In this document: positions 26,205-34,959 of the stretch, piece by piece
Layout: each line of letters opens with the position of its first letter
Position numbering within the stretch: the stretch's first letter is position 1
Assembly: GCF_002863585.1 (NCBI RefSeq)
Contig: NZ_PGUY01000078.1
Span: forward strand, 1-39,022
Length of the DNA stretch: 39,022 nucleotides
Source: Peribacillus deserti
GTDB taxonomy: Bacteria > Bacillota > Bacilli > Bacillales > DSM-1321
Reading direction: 5' to 3'
The notes under the pieces: model-generated
The model's database searches: none
What the model was told of the DNA's origin: nothing
Seen by the model: the letters and a program-made list of their open reading frames with translations, nothing else
Made by a program: the position numbers and the translations under genes

Positions 26205-27200
26205 ATGGAGCTTTCAGTTGTAATGCCAGTCTACAATGGAAGTGAATATTTATCAGAGGCGATTAAAAGTATTTTAAAGCAAACATATCGGGACTTTGAA
26301 CTAATTATTGTTAACGATGGATCAACCGACCGAACAAAAGAAATTATAGAAAATTTCAAGGATGAAAGAATAAAACCAGTTCACCTTGATGAAAACAGAG
26401 GTCAAGCATATGCTTTAAATTTCGGCATTGAACTAGCAAGAGCCCCTTGGATAGCAATACATGATAGTGACGATATTAGTAATAAACAAAGATTTCAAAA
26501 ACAGATGGAGTATTTAAGAACTAACTCTGATGTTATTGGTGTTGGAAGCTTTATAAGAGGGATAAAAGGCGTTAACCAGATAGATACCCAATTAATTAAA
26601 GGAGTTGAATGGAGCAATCAAGTACAGTCCAGAACAGATATATTGACCCACAGATTTTTAGCCCCGCCTTTAGTCCACGGTTCTGTTATATTTTCTAAAA
26701 AACATTTCAATATGATAGGCGGCTACAAGGAAGAGTATTCAATTGGAATGGATTTTGATCTTTGGATAAATTTGTTGAATTTGGGGCCAATTGATAAGAT
26801 TCCTGAAATACTTTACTACTACCGCGTAGATCCAAATTCACTTAGCAGGCGGAATGAGTCGAAAACATGCTTCGAATCCCTTACGATTGCAACAAAGAAT
26901 ATTGTTCTTTACCTTCGAGAAAAGTTGGAAAGAGAACCTTGCTTTATTATAACAGGTCCGGCTGCGGGACGGGATTATTATAAAAATGTCATTGCTGGGA
27001 ACCATGGATTGAATGTTCATAGTTATATAGACTATACGACAATGTCTAGTATAGATATAGCTGTCAACCTTAAACAGAAACTTTTTGATGCAGTCATTTT
27101 ATTAGAAGGAGCGGGTTCTTATCAGTGTATAAAAGAACTAGAAGACAAAGGCATGGGTTTATCTGATAATCTATTCAGGTTATGGAATATTTACGAATAA
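26205..27200 (+). CDS. GT2-family glycosyltransferase with a C-terminal extra domain
   Basis: A 331-residue protein. Residues 1-225 are a GT2 domain: LSVVMPVYNGSEYLSEAIKS, LIIVNDGSTDRT, NRGQAYALNFGIELA, WIAIHDSDDIS (metal-binding DSD), VHGSVIFSK and YSIGMDFDLWINLL. From about residue 243 there is an extra ~88-residue segment beginning EPCFIITGPAAGRDYYKNVI and ending GLSDNLFRLWNI, which looks like a small alpha/beta domain with a Gly-rich turn. The GT2 at 29715 carries the same segment. The ATG at 26205 follows AGAAGGAAG. No membrane helices are seen. The following GT2 starts 13 bases downstream, so they are co-transcribed. Confidence 0.85.
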   Translation: MELSVVMPVYNGSEYLSEAIKSILKQTYRDFELIIVNDGSTDRTKEIIENFKDERIKPVHLDENRGQAYALNFGIELARAPWIAIHDSDDISNKQRFQKQMEYLRTNSDVIGVGSFIRGIKGVNQIDTQLIKGVEWSNQVQSRTDILTHRFLAPPLVHGSVIFSKKHFNMIGGYKEEYSIGMDFDLWINLLNLGPIDKIPEILYYYRVDPNSLSRRNESKTCFESLTIATKNIVLYLREKLEREPCFIITGPAAGRDYYKNVIAGNHGLNVHSYIDYTTMSSIDIAVNLKQKLFDAVILLEGAGSYQCIKELEDKGMGLSDNLFRLWNIYE

Positions 27201-27213
27201 AGGAGTTCAGTTA

Positions 27214-28347
27214 ATGAATACCGAGAAAAATGTGAGTATTATTATACCTTCATATAACAGGGGTGAAATTCTTAAAAATACACTTCTTTCTCTAAAAAGA
27301 CAAACCTATCAGGATTCCTTAATACAGATCATATTAATAAACGATGGGTCTAGGGACAATACTAGACAGTTAGTAAATGAGATGGGTATACCAAACTTGG
27401 AATATTTAGAAAACTCTCATAACAAAGGGGCTGGAATCGCAAGAAACCTTGGTCTTCAAGTGGCTGAGGGTGATATTATCATTTTCTGTGATAGTGATTT
27501 TATTGTTCCAGAAACCTATGTTTCAAATCATGTTAAAGAACATATGAACAATGATAAAATCGTGGTTTCGGGTATGGGGCACTGGCATTATATATTAACA
27601 TATGATTTTGCTGACGCTTGGCTTCCTTTCCAAAAAAACGATCTGCAGCCTATGTATAATGACCCGTTTATAAAGGAAAGAATGCTAAAGGGCCCAAATC
27701 TTATTAATGAAGAAGATATTCATCAAGGGGATTTCTCTAAATTTGTTTGTATACCAAGATGGTTGAAATCTTGGGTAAATATGTTCGAAGAAATCATAAG
27801 TGAATATGGAGAAAATCTTAAAAATTTTGAACTGCCATGGTTAACTTTTTGTACAGGGAATTTATCAGTAAATAGAGATTATCTCAAATCATTTGGAGGC
27901 TTTGATACTAATTTCAAGCGTCATGAGGACTGGGAGTTAGGTTATCGTTTATATAAGGATGAGTGTGCGTTTAAATTTGCAGTTGATGCCGAGGCATATC
28001 AGCAATTAGCGCCACAAAATCCAAAAGTTACGCAAACGCAAAAAACGACTTATAAATTACTCAGCACGAAACATCCAAATATAGATATTTTGTTACTTTC
28101 ACTGGTGTTAAAAGCAGGATATTCATTTAAGAAAATTTCTGACGTATTAAGACAGCATAAGGAAGTTAGTGATTTTCATAAAACTTTAACTAATAATTTT
28201 GAGGGCATGTTAAGAACGTATATAAACGAAATTCCTTATGAAAATAAAGTGAAAAAAGGAAAAAATAGGAAGAACTTAAGGAAAATTAGGCATCGTTTCC
28301 CTGAGTGGTATAACAGTTACACAGCATTACACAAAAGAGAGATATGA
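27214..28347 (+). CDS. GT2-family glycosyltransferase (with galactosyltransferase-type C-terminal motif)
   Basis: A 377-residue paralogue of the GT2 at 13246. Motifs: VSIIIPSYNRGEIL, IILINDGSRDNT, NKGAGIARNLGLQVAEGD, IIFCDSDFIVPE (an intact DxD, where the paralogue has DAE), TFCTGNLSVNRDYL and GGFDTNFKRHEDWELGYRLY. The C-terminal third is helical and Lys-rich. AAAGGAG lies upstream of the ATG at 27214. It follows the preceding GT2 by 13 bases. Probably soluble; the acceptor is unknown. Confidence 0.85.
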   Translation: MNTEKNVSIIIPSYNRGEILKNTLLSLKRQTYQDSLIQIILINDGSRDNTRQLVNEMGIPNLEYLENSHNKGAGIARNLGLQVAEGDIIIFCDSDFIVPETYVSNHVKEHMNNDKIVVSGMGHWHYILTYDFADAWLPFQKNDLQPMYNDPFIKERMLKGPNLINEEDIHQGDFSKFVCIPRWLKSWVNMFEEIISEYGENLKNFELPWLTFCTGNLSVNRDYLKSFGGFDTNFKRHEDWELGYRLYKDECAFKFAVDAEAYQQLAPQNPKVTQTQKTTYKLLSTKHPNIDILLLSLVLKAGYSFKKISDVLRQHKEVSDFHKTLTNNFEGMLRTYINEIPYENKVKKGKNRKNLRKIRHRFPEWYNSYTALHKREI

Positions 28348-28359
28348 GAACTAAAAAAC

Positions 28360-28409
28360 CATTTAAGACTTAGACAATCGTTATGCTAAGGTCCTAAATG
28401 ATTTTTTTT
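28360..28409 (+). terminator. Intrinsic terminator of the GT2 pair
   Basis: CATTTAAGACTTAG (28360-28373) pairs with CTAAGGTCCTAAATG (28386-28400), followed by a run of T. Confidence 0.65.
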
Positions 28410-28480
28410 GCTTCAGTACCATAAATTTGGGGTGCTCCCAAATGTTTTATTAAAAATATGATTTTATACGATTAAATAGA

Positions 28481-29458
28481 TTATTGCTGGTATCCTTTAT
28501 GGTACCAATTCCAAGCTGTTTGAATTATTTCTTCAATACCGAGGTTCGCCTTCCAGCCCAGGTCTTTTTTGATCTTCACGGAAGAAGCGATTAACTCAGG
28601 GGGGTCTCCAGCCCTTCTGGGTAAAAATTTAATTGCCGGCTGCTTTCCTGTGACTTTTTTACACTTATGAATTATTTCCATTACTGAATAACCTTTCTCG
28701 GTGCCTAAATTATATATTTCAGATATATTATCGTGCTGCAGAAGGAATTCCAAAGCTAATATATGGGCAGCTGCTAAGTCTGTCACGTGAATGTAATCTC
28801 TTATACATGTACCATCAGGGGTTTCATAGTCATTTCCATATACTTCAATATCACTGTTTTTTCCTAGCATCTGTAATAAAACATTGGGAATCAAATGCGA
28901 CTCAGGATTATGATCTTCTCCGATTTCACCTGAAAAATCCGCACCTGCTGCATTAAAATATCGAAGGGAAATAAAATCAAGACGATTAACATTGGATAAA
29001 TCTCTTAAAATCTTTTCAACCATTAATTTGGATTGACCATAAGGATTGATAGGATTTGTATCAAAATCCTCTGAAATTGGCGTCCATTTGGGTATTCCGT
29101 AGGTAGCACAAGAAGAGGAAAAAATGAATTTAGTAACTTTATGATCTAGCATACTACCGAGTAAATTTAATGTTTTCCCTACATTGTTCTGATAATATTT
29201 TATTGGCTTTACAACTGATTCGCCCACGAGACAATTAGCAGCAAAGTGCATAACTCCTGATATTTTGAAATGAGTAAAAATATAGTCTAACAGCTTGTTA
29301 TCTCCTATATCCCCAAAAATAAATGTTGCCCTTTTATCGATCGATTTCAAATGACCAGTTGATAAATTGTCCAAAACTAAAACCTTGAATCCTTTATCTA
29401 AAAGATATCTAGCTGCATGACTTCCAATATAACCAGCTCCGCCTGTAACTAAAATCAT
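28481..29458 (-). CDS. galE: UDP-glucose 4-epimerase
   Basis: A 325-residue extended SDR interconverting UDP-glucose and UDP-galactose. Motifs: ILVTGGAGYIGSHAARYLL (NAD-binding), LDNLSTGH, HFAANCLVGESV, SSSCATYG (catalytic Ser region), NPYGQSKLMVEKIL (Tyr-x3-Lys), SLRYFNAAGAD, DGTCIRDYIHVTDLA and PRRAGDPPELIAS. Full length, with all hallmark residues. The start at 29458 is preceded by AAGGGTGTG. It is transcribed against the glycosyltransferases on both sides, as a single gene. It may supply galactose for the surface glycan. Confidence 0.93.
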   Translation of the reverse strand: MILVTGGAGYIGSHAARYLLDKGFKVLVLDNLSTGHLKSIDKRATFIFGDIGDNKLLDYIFTHFKISGVMHFAANCLVGESVVKPIKYYQNNVGKTLNLLGSMLDHKVTKFIFSSSCATYGIPKWTPISEDFDTNPINPYGQSKLMVEKILRDLSNVNRLDFISLRYFNAAGADFSGEIGEDHNPESHLIPNVLLQMLGKNSDIEVYGNDYETPDGTCIRDYIHVTDLAAAHILALEFLLQHDNISEIYNLGTEKGYSVMEIIHKCKKVTGKQPAIKFLPRRAGDPPELIASSVKIKKDLGWKANLGIEEIIQTAWNWYHKGYQQ

Positions 29459-29513
29459 TAAAACACACCCTTAAATATTTGAATTTTGAAAGTACATATC
29501 TGGGTAATTTTCC

Positions 29514-29541
29514 TGTTTTATGTATATAAGGTATGAAGGGT
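29514..29541 (-). promoter_or_regulatory. Candidate sigma-K-like promoter for galE
   Basis: On the minus strand AC (29541-29540) is followed by 17 bases and CATAAAACA (29522-29514), one base off CATAnnnTA. It lies 56 bases before the start codon. Weaker than the promoters of the Met/Gln-rich SDR and the decarboxylase. Confidence 0.3.
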
Positions 29542-29714
29542 TATAATTACAATTTCTTAAATTGGCTGGAGATAGTGTACGAACAACTGACATAATACAT
29601 TTTGTTATTGTATTTTTTAAACCGCATATATTGTTATGAGTACAATATATATTTGTGTGTGTTAATCAGGGTTTAATTGATTGGATAAAAATTAAAAAAA
29701 GATGGAGAGAAGCA

Positions 29715-30731
29715 ATGTTGGTATCAGTGATAATGGCTGTTTATAATGGGGAAACTAATGTAAAGAAAGCCTTAGACAGTGTACTGGCACAAACCTACAT
29801 GACGTTAGAAATCATTGTTATAAATGATGGTTCTACAGATTCAACATTATCTATTTTAGAACAAATAAATGATTCAAGAGTGAGAGTGATAAATTTAGAT
29901 GAAAATCAAGGCGCAGCAAATGCCTTAAACATTGGAATTAGCGAAACGCAAGGAGACTGGATTGCGATACAGGATGCCGATGACATCAGTTATCCAGCGA
30001 GAATAGAAGAACAGGTAAACTATATTCATCTCTACCCTGATATAGTTGGAATAGGAAGTCTGGTGAAATGCATTTTTGGTAACACCAACAAAGAAAATAG
30101 AAGGGCCTCCCGGAGGCGAAACACTGCCGTGTCGAGAGAGGAGATAAGAAAAAATATGTATTGGATATGTCCTTTTACACATAGTTCAGTCATGTTCTCT
30201 AAAACTGCTTTTTTAGAAGTAGGGGGCTATGATACAAGTCTTAATATTGCTTATGATTATGATTTATGGTTAAAACTGATCGAAAAAGGTGATATGGCAA
30301 AGGTGCCCAAAATACTGTTGGATTATTCAATTCATCCAGGGTCACTCTCTCATAAGGACAAATTTGCAACGTTACAGGAGATGCAGCTATCCTCTTCAAG
30401 AGCAATTTTCAGGAAATTGTATTCGGAAAAGCATTCGGAACCAAGAGTTATTGTTATGGGACCTCAAGGGGCCTGTGAAAAATATAAAGAGATAATTGCC
30501 CCGCTTAGCGGCCTATCAGTGACTGAAGCGGTATACAAAAACTGGGAAAATGAGGTTCCGTATGCGGCACAAAATGTGCTGGAATTGAAGAACGATGCAA
30601 TTATTATCCTTGATCATCGTAACAAGAAAAGGCTTCTGAAATATTTACAAAGAACTGGATTAACCCTGAATGAACAGGTTTTTAATATATATAACATCAG
30701 GAAAAAAAATAATAAATTTACGGCCTATTAA
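29715..30731 (+). CDS. GT2-family glycosyltransferase with a C-terminal extra domain
   Basis: A 338-residue protein of the same type as that at 26205. GT2 domain: VSVIMAVYNGETNVKKALDS, IIVINDGSTDST, NQGAANALNIGISETQGD, WIAIQDADDIS (metal-binding DAD), THSSVMFSK and NIAYDYDLWLKLIEKGD. The C-terminal ~90 residues (EPRVIVMGPQGACEKYKEII ... NEQVFNIYNI) match the extra segment of the other protein in layout, with the GP turn and the final 'F.(I/L)(Y/W)NI' conserved. The ATG at 29715 follows GGAGAG; the in-frame GTG 60 bases upstream lacks a ribosome site. Divergent from galE. Confidence 0.85.
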   Translation: MLVSVIMAVYNGETNVKKALDSVLAQTYMTLEIIVINDGSTDSTLSILEQINDSRVRVINLDENQGAANALNIGISETQGDWIAIQDADDISYPARIEEQVNYIHLYPDIVGIGSLVKCIFGNTNKENRRASRRRNTAVSREEIRKNMYWICPFTHSSVMFSKTAFLEVGGYDTSLNIAYDYDLWLKLIEKGDMAKVPKILLDYSIHPGSLSHKDKFATLQEMQLSSSRAIFRKLYSEKHSEPRVIVMGPQGACEKYKEIIAPLSGLSVTEAVYKNWENEVPYAAQNVLELKNDAIIILDHRNKKRLLKYLQRTGLTLNEQVFNIYNIRKKNNKFTAY

Positions 30732-30756
30732 ACTATACCAGTATTAGTTTTCTGCA

Positions 30757-31866
30757 TCATCCTTTATCAATCCCAGCCTTTAATAAGGCTTTTTCAAATG
30801 TATTAATATTTACGGTAACATTTTCGTACCCATTCCAGTCATTGTTCAATAATATCTCATCACATATGTCATCACGTCCGCCTGGGGTACCAATGATGTA
30901 ATGGTAGTCCAAATTTCCAAACGAACTAATAATGGAATAATAGGCTCTAACATAAGCTGGGGGAAATATCTCAATAATTTTTGTTCCTGGGTCGCAAAAA
31001 ACTATATTGGTTAATCCTGCACCATGTGGGGCAATTATGCACTCAGCACCCGAAAATAAGTTGACTTGGTCGGAAACGCTCATGGTTTCCAGTTCAACGG
31101 GGATAAAGCCATATTCTTTTAGAACTGTAATCAGTTCTTCTTCGTTTAGAACTCGTCTATAATGTGTACGCCTGATATATATTCGGTTTTTATTTGTATT
31201 ATCGATATTATTTTCACTCAAGAATTTAGCCCTTAAATAATTACTTGCCCACTTAGTAGCCATAGACGGCTGAGAAGGTACCACTAGCTTTTCTGCTTTT
31301 ATGTGAAATTGATCGTGTGTTTTTACTAGATGGGGTAAGGGTATTCCAATAGCAGCAAGGGTTTCCTCCTGAAAAGGTAATATCTTTTCAGGCAAGGTAA
31401 CGATAAATTTATCGATATGGGTAAAGCATGTTTCAATTAAGTGAAACCTAGGAATCACTTCGAACATCCAATGATAATAATTGTGGCTTAATCGGTGGGT
31501 AAGGTCTGCCGCCAAATCATAGTATTCCGTGACTGGAGGCAGTGTTTCCTGCTTAAATATCGAATGCTCCCACGGTGTTTTTACAAATTCACTTGATACT
31601 TCCCATATCAGCTTATTATCCGGAGTAATTATGGCACCATTGCGGCCCCAGATCCTCCCATTTGGAATTACGGTTAAATACCCGCCTTTTACACGGTTGG
31701 GATACCTGCAGCCACGGTGTTTTATAGGTTTTTTGTATGTTTTGGAATAAGAAATTGAGGGGTGAATTTTATAAAGAGTGTCATTAGCAGAACCATTATG
31801 GGTATTCCAGTGTTTAAGATTCTTATATATATTTTCAGGCGGCAGTCGATCACTCAATAAGATCAT
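30757..31866 (-). CDS. GT61-family glycosyltransferase (DUF563)
   Basis: A 369-residue protein with the DUF563/GT61 pattern: HNYYHWMFEVIPRFHLIE in the middle, RIYIRRTHYRRVLNEEELI, then AECIIAPHGAGLTNIVFCDPG and IIEIFPP. GT61 members transfer xylose, arabinose or N-acetylglucosamine in plants and animals, and bacterial members occur in surface-glycan clusters. A UDP-xylose-forming enzyme is the next gene upstream on the same strand, so xylose transfer is a plausible idea but unproven. The ATG at 31866 is directly against an AGGGG site. The TTG at 31854 has better spacing and may be the real start. Confidence 0.8.
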   Translation of the reverse strand: MILLSDRLPPENIYKNLKHWNTHNGSANDTLYKIHPSISYSKTYKKPIKHRGCRYPNRVKGGYLTVIPNGRIWGRNGAIITPDNKLIWEVSSEFVKTPWEHSIFKQETLPPVTEYYDLAADLTHRLSHNYYHWMFEVIPRFHLIETCFTHIDKFIVTLPEKILPFQEETLAAIGIPLPHLVKTHDQFHIKAEKLVVPSQPSMATKWASNYLRAKFLSENNIDNTNKNRIYIRRTHYRRVLNEEELITVLKEYGFIPVELETMSVSDQVNLFSGAECIIAPHGAGLTNIVFCDPGTKIIEIFPPAYVRAYYSIISSFGNLDYHYIIGTPGGRDDICDEILLNNDWNGYENVTVNINTFEKALLKAGIDKG

Positions 31867-32084
31867 CCCCTAAACAATATTGAGTCAATAATAAAAACTT
31901 AATAATGATTGTAATACCATACCGTTTTGAAAAAAACACATGAAGTATCCAAGTGTGCCCTGCATGTCAGATATCCCTCAATCGAGTTCATGTCCTTTCA
32001 CAGGCTGATTAATATCGTTTTGCAAACTCTAGAATAAATAATTTAAAGAGTAGAATATCTAAACTAGCATTATGGAATCGGCTG
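31867..32084. other. Spacer between GT61 gene and decarboxylase
   Basis: 218 bases with no coding signal and no clear terminator or promoter. Confidence 0.3.
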
Positions 32085-33038
32085 TTAACCGTTTAACTTT
32101 TTCCCATACTGCTCGATTGTTGCCTTTAAGCCTTTTTCTAATGTAATAGAAGGTGTCCATCCTAAAATTCTTTGTGCTTTGGCAATATTAGGTCTACGTA
32201 ATTTCGGATCATCCTCTGGAAGGGGATGGAAGGTTATCTTGCTTGTTGATCTGGATAAGGTCTTTACCAATTTCGCAACATGTATGATTGGGTATTCATC
32301 CGGATTGCCAATATTAATAATCTCACCGTTTGCAGTCTCTTTTTCCATTAACAAAATAAGGCCTTTCACAGTATCAGATACATAACAAAAAGATCTCGTC
32401 TGGCTCCCATCTCCATAAACAGTGATATCATCCCCCTTTAATGCCTGCGTTACAAAGTTGGATATTACTCGTCCATCATCATTGGCGAGGCCCGCTGAAT
32501 AAGTGTTGAAGATCCTTGCGACTTTGACTGGAACTTGGTATTTGGTGTAGTAAATGTAGCACAAAACTTCTCCTGCTCTTTTGGCTTCATCATAGCAGGC
32601 TCTCGGGCCCCAAGTATTTACATTTCCACGGTAGCTTTCTTCCTGAGGATGTATTAATGGATCTCCATAAGCTTCACTGGTGCTGGTGTAGACCATTTTA
32701 GCACCGGTTTTCCTTGCCAATTCGAGCATGTTTTTTGTACCGGTGATATTAACCTCTAAAGTTTCTAATGGCAGGTTTTGATAGAATTTTGGAGAAGCAG
32801 GTGAGGCTAAATGGTAAATTTCCTTTACTCCGCTCAGTTCTGGTAAAGAAATAATTTCTCCGGAACAGACATCTGCCTCTATAAATATAAATCGTTCTTG
32901 AGGAATATCTTTTATATTACTAGCCCTCCCGGAGGATAGATTATCGATGCCAATAATATAGTGGCCTTCCCTAATAAGCTCCTTTGTCAAGTGGGAGCCA
33001 AGAAAGCCGGCTGCTCCAGTTATCAAAATTTTTTGCAA
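32085..33038 (-). CDS. UDP-glucuronate decarboxylase (UDP-xylose synthase)
   Basis: A ~317-residue extended SDR with the UXS signature: KILITGAAGFLGSHL, IDNLSSGR, HLASPASPKFYQNLP, VYTSTSEAYGDPLIHPQ, SYRGNVNTWGPRACYDEAKRAGE (Tyr-x3-Lys within it), RIFNTY, and GDGSQTRSFCYVSDTV. It converts UDP-glucuronate to UDP-xylose with tightly bound NAD. The start is set at the TTG 33038: AGCGGGGTG lies 6 bases upstream, and the sigma-K-type -10 ends only 35 bases before it. The longer frame starting at 33095 would begin upstream of the promoter. Together with galU and ugd this completes the route to UDP-xylose. Confidence 0.88.
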   Translation of the reverse strand: MQKILITGAAGFLGSHLTKELIREGHYIIGIDNLSSGRASNIKDIPQERFIFIEADVCSGEIISLPELSGVKEIYHLASPASPKFYQNLPLETLEVNITGTKNMLELARKTGAKMVYTSTSEAYGDPLIHPQEESYRGNVNTWGPRACYDEAKRAGEVLCYIYYTKYQVPVKVARIFNTYSAGLANDDGRVISNFVTQALKGDDITVYGDGSQTRSFCYVSDTVKGLILLMEKETANGEIINIGNPDEYPIIHVAKLVKTLSRSTSKITFHPLPEDDPKLRRPNIAKAQRILGWTPSITLEKGLKATIEQYGKKLNG

Positions 33039-33072
33039 TCCATGCACCCCGCTATGCATAATATATTCATTA

Positions 33073-33100
33073 TATTTTATGAAAGAATACGCCAATCGGT
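33073..33100 (-). promoter_or_regulatory. Sigma-K-type promoter for the UDP-glucuronate decarboxylase
   Basis: On the minus strand AC (33100-33099), then exactly 17 bases, then CATAAAATA (33081-33073), a full match to AC-N16/17-CATAnnnTA. Transcription would begin near 33066. Confidence 0.65.
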
Positions 33101-33325
33101 GCAGGTGATGTTTGGCATTTTCGCTTTCCTGGCTCGTGTTCTAATTTTCTAACAATCCTTCTAGTTTCTTACATATTGTTTTATAGATTTGTTAGTACCT
33201 AATCCGCGGCTTACGGTGATGAGCTCAAGGGTGGCTATACGAATTACTTTATTACTGATATTCACAAAGAAATGTTTGCCGAATAAATTAAAAGTAATGC
33301 GCAGAAAGATAAAGGGGATTAAAAA

Positions 33326-34660
33326 ATGACGATGCATTTCTCGATTATTACGGATCCGGAAACAGTAGATACTGTTACCGTTCATGCTGACTCCGCTAAA
33401 GCATCTAACATAGAAAATGGAAGTCAAGGTAGTCTTTGCTTTGGTACAAGAAGACATACGATCAGGTTTCAAACGAATAGCATCATAAACAAGAATGAGA
33501 TGGCGATTTCGTTAAATTGCTTTAAAGAATTGGGTGTTCCAGAGTTTATTAAATTCGATTTAAAGGTGGAGGGAGACAACCTTATTATTGGGCCATACGT
33601 AGGGCTGCTTATAGGTGCATCCAATAAGAGGCTGTTGCGCAAGTTACCCAGCTTATTGAATTATACACGGGATTATCAGGCCTTCGGCGGAGCGGTCATG
33701 GCTTTTTCGATTGAGGGAATGAAACCCGGTGAAATTAACGGTTTTTTATATAATCCGGATAAAAATGAATGGCAGGAATATGTTGGTGCTTTCCCAGCTG
33801 CAATATATAAAAAGGTTTTGCTGACAAAGAAAGTCTACAAACTACTTTCTATTGAAGAAATTCAGCCTAAAATATTTAATTCCCACACGTTTTCCAAATG
33901 GAGTGTGTATAAAAGACTGGCTGGAACCGAGGGGTTGATGGCCCATCTGCCACATACAGTACTTTATAAAAAGCCCATAGATGTTATTAGATTTATTGAT
34001 AAGCACGGCAAAGCTTTTCTGAAGCCTATACGAGGATCTAAAGGAAGGAATATTAAAGAGATAAAAAAGATGAATAATCACTTTCTGGTTCGTTATCAGA
34101 AGGACCGACGGAATGTGGAAATGGAACTCAAAAGGAGAGAACTGCTTGAATACTTACATCTATCGATAAAGAAAAAACCTTACGTAATTCAGAAAGCCTT
34201 AGAGATTGTTTATAGTGAAAACCGGGCAGTAGACTTTAGGGTATTCACTCTTAAGGACTCTTCGGGAAAATGGCAATATATTGGATGGGTTGGACGCAGC
34301 GGCCGGGTGGATAGCATCGTAAGCAACCGTTCCAGTGGAGGAACAGTTGAGGATGGAGACCTATTATTAAATAAAATAGTAAATTCGGATTCTCAAAAAG
34401 CCTCAGACCTAAAAAAGGAAATTATTAACACCGTCTTAATGGCCTCAGAAAGTTTCAATGATTCAGCGATGAATTTTGGTTATTTTGCCATTGATATTGC
34501 AGTTGACCATGATGGCAGGGTCTGGATCCTAGAAATGAACCACCGATATCCAAATGACGGACTGCCACTTTATATTGGTGATCATAGAACATATAGAGAT
34601 ATAAAACTTCATATTATGCTTTATTTGAAATATCTGGCAGGGTTTTCCAAAGAAAGTTAG
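33326..34660 (+). CDS. YheC/YheD-family ATP-grasp protein (spore coat type), divergent member
   Basis: A 444-residue protein. The N-terminal domain is more divergent than in the other three copies but ends in the expected LIIGPYVGLLIG. The ATP-grasp part shows KAFLKPIRGSKGRNIKEI, YVIQKAL, AVDFRVFTLKD, and GYFAIDIAVDHDGRVWILEMNHRYP, with an intact ExN (EMN). The phosphate-binding loop has SKGRN in place of the more usual QG(R/Q)GI. AAAGGGG lies upstream of the ATG. It is divergent from the decarboxylase. Substrate unknown; a role in the spore outer layer is inferred from family and context. Confidence 0.82.
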   Translation: MTMHFSIITDPETVDTVTVHADSAKASNIENGSQGSLCFGTRRHTIRFQTNSIINKNEMAISLNCFKELGVPEFIKFDLKVEGDNLIIGPYVGLLIGASNKRLLRKLPSLLNYTRDYQAFGGAVMAFSIEGMKPGEINGFLYNPDKNEWQEYVGAFPAAIYKKVLLTKKVYKLLSIEEIQPKIFNSHTFSKWSVYKRLAGTEGLMAHLPHTVLYKKPIDVIRFIDKHGKAFLKPIRGSKGRNIKEIKKMNNHFLVRYQKDRRNVEMELKRRELLEYLHLSIKKKPYVIQKALEIVYSENRAVDFRVFTLKDSSGKWQYIGWVGRSGRVDSIVSNRSSGGTVEDGDLLLNKIVNSDSQKASDLKKEIINTVLMASESFNDSAMNFGYFAIDIAVDHDGRVWILEMNHRYPNDGLPLYIGDHRTYRDIKLHIMLYLKYLAGFSKES

Positions 34661-34959
34661 ATTGCGGTAAATTAATCCCGAATCATTCCGCTATGAAAGA
34701 AAAAATATTGGCACCAGCGAAATAAACTGGCTGCTTTATTTTTTGAACAGCAAAATTTTGACTGGCATATAAATGCAAAAAAGAGTGCTTGAGACATTTG
34801 TTTCATTGTTATAGAAGATTCCATCGGTTGGTGACATGAATTTGATTAACTGGGTATGAACGTTGCAATTGAACAAGTATAGGTTGGTACCTCAGTGGTG
34901 TTCCTTAAAAAGAAGTTTGAGGCAGGAATAAGATGGTTTCCATAAGCGGCTTTTCTACA

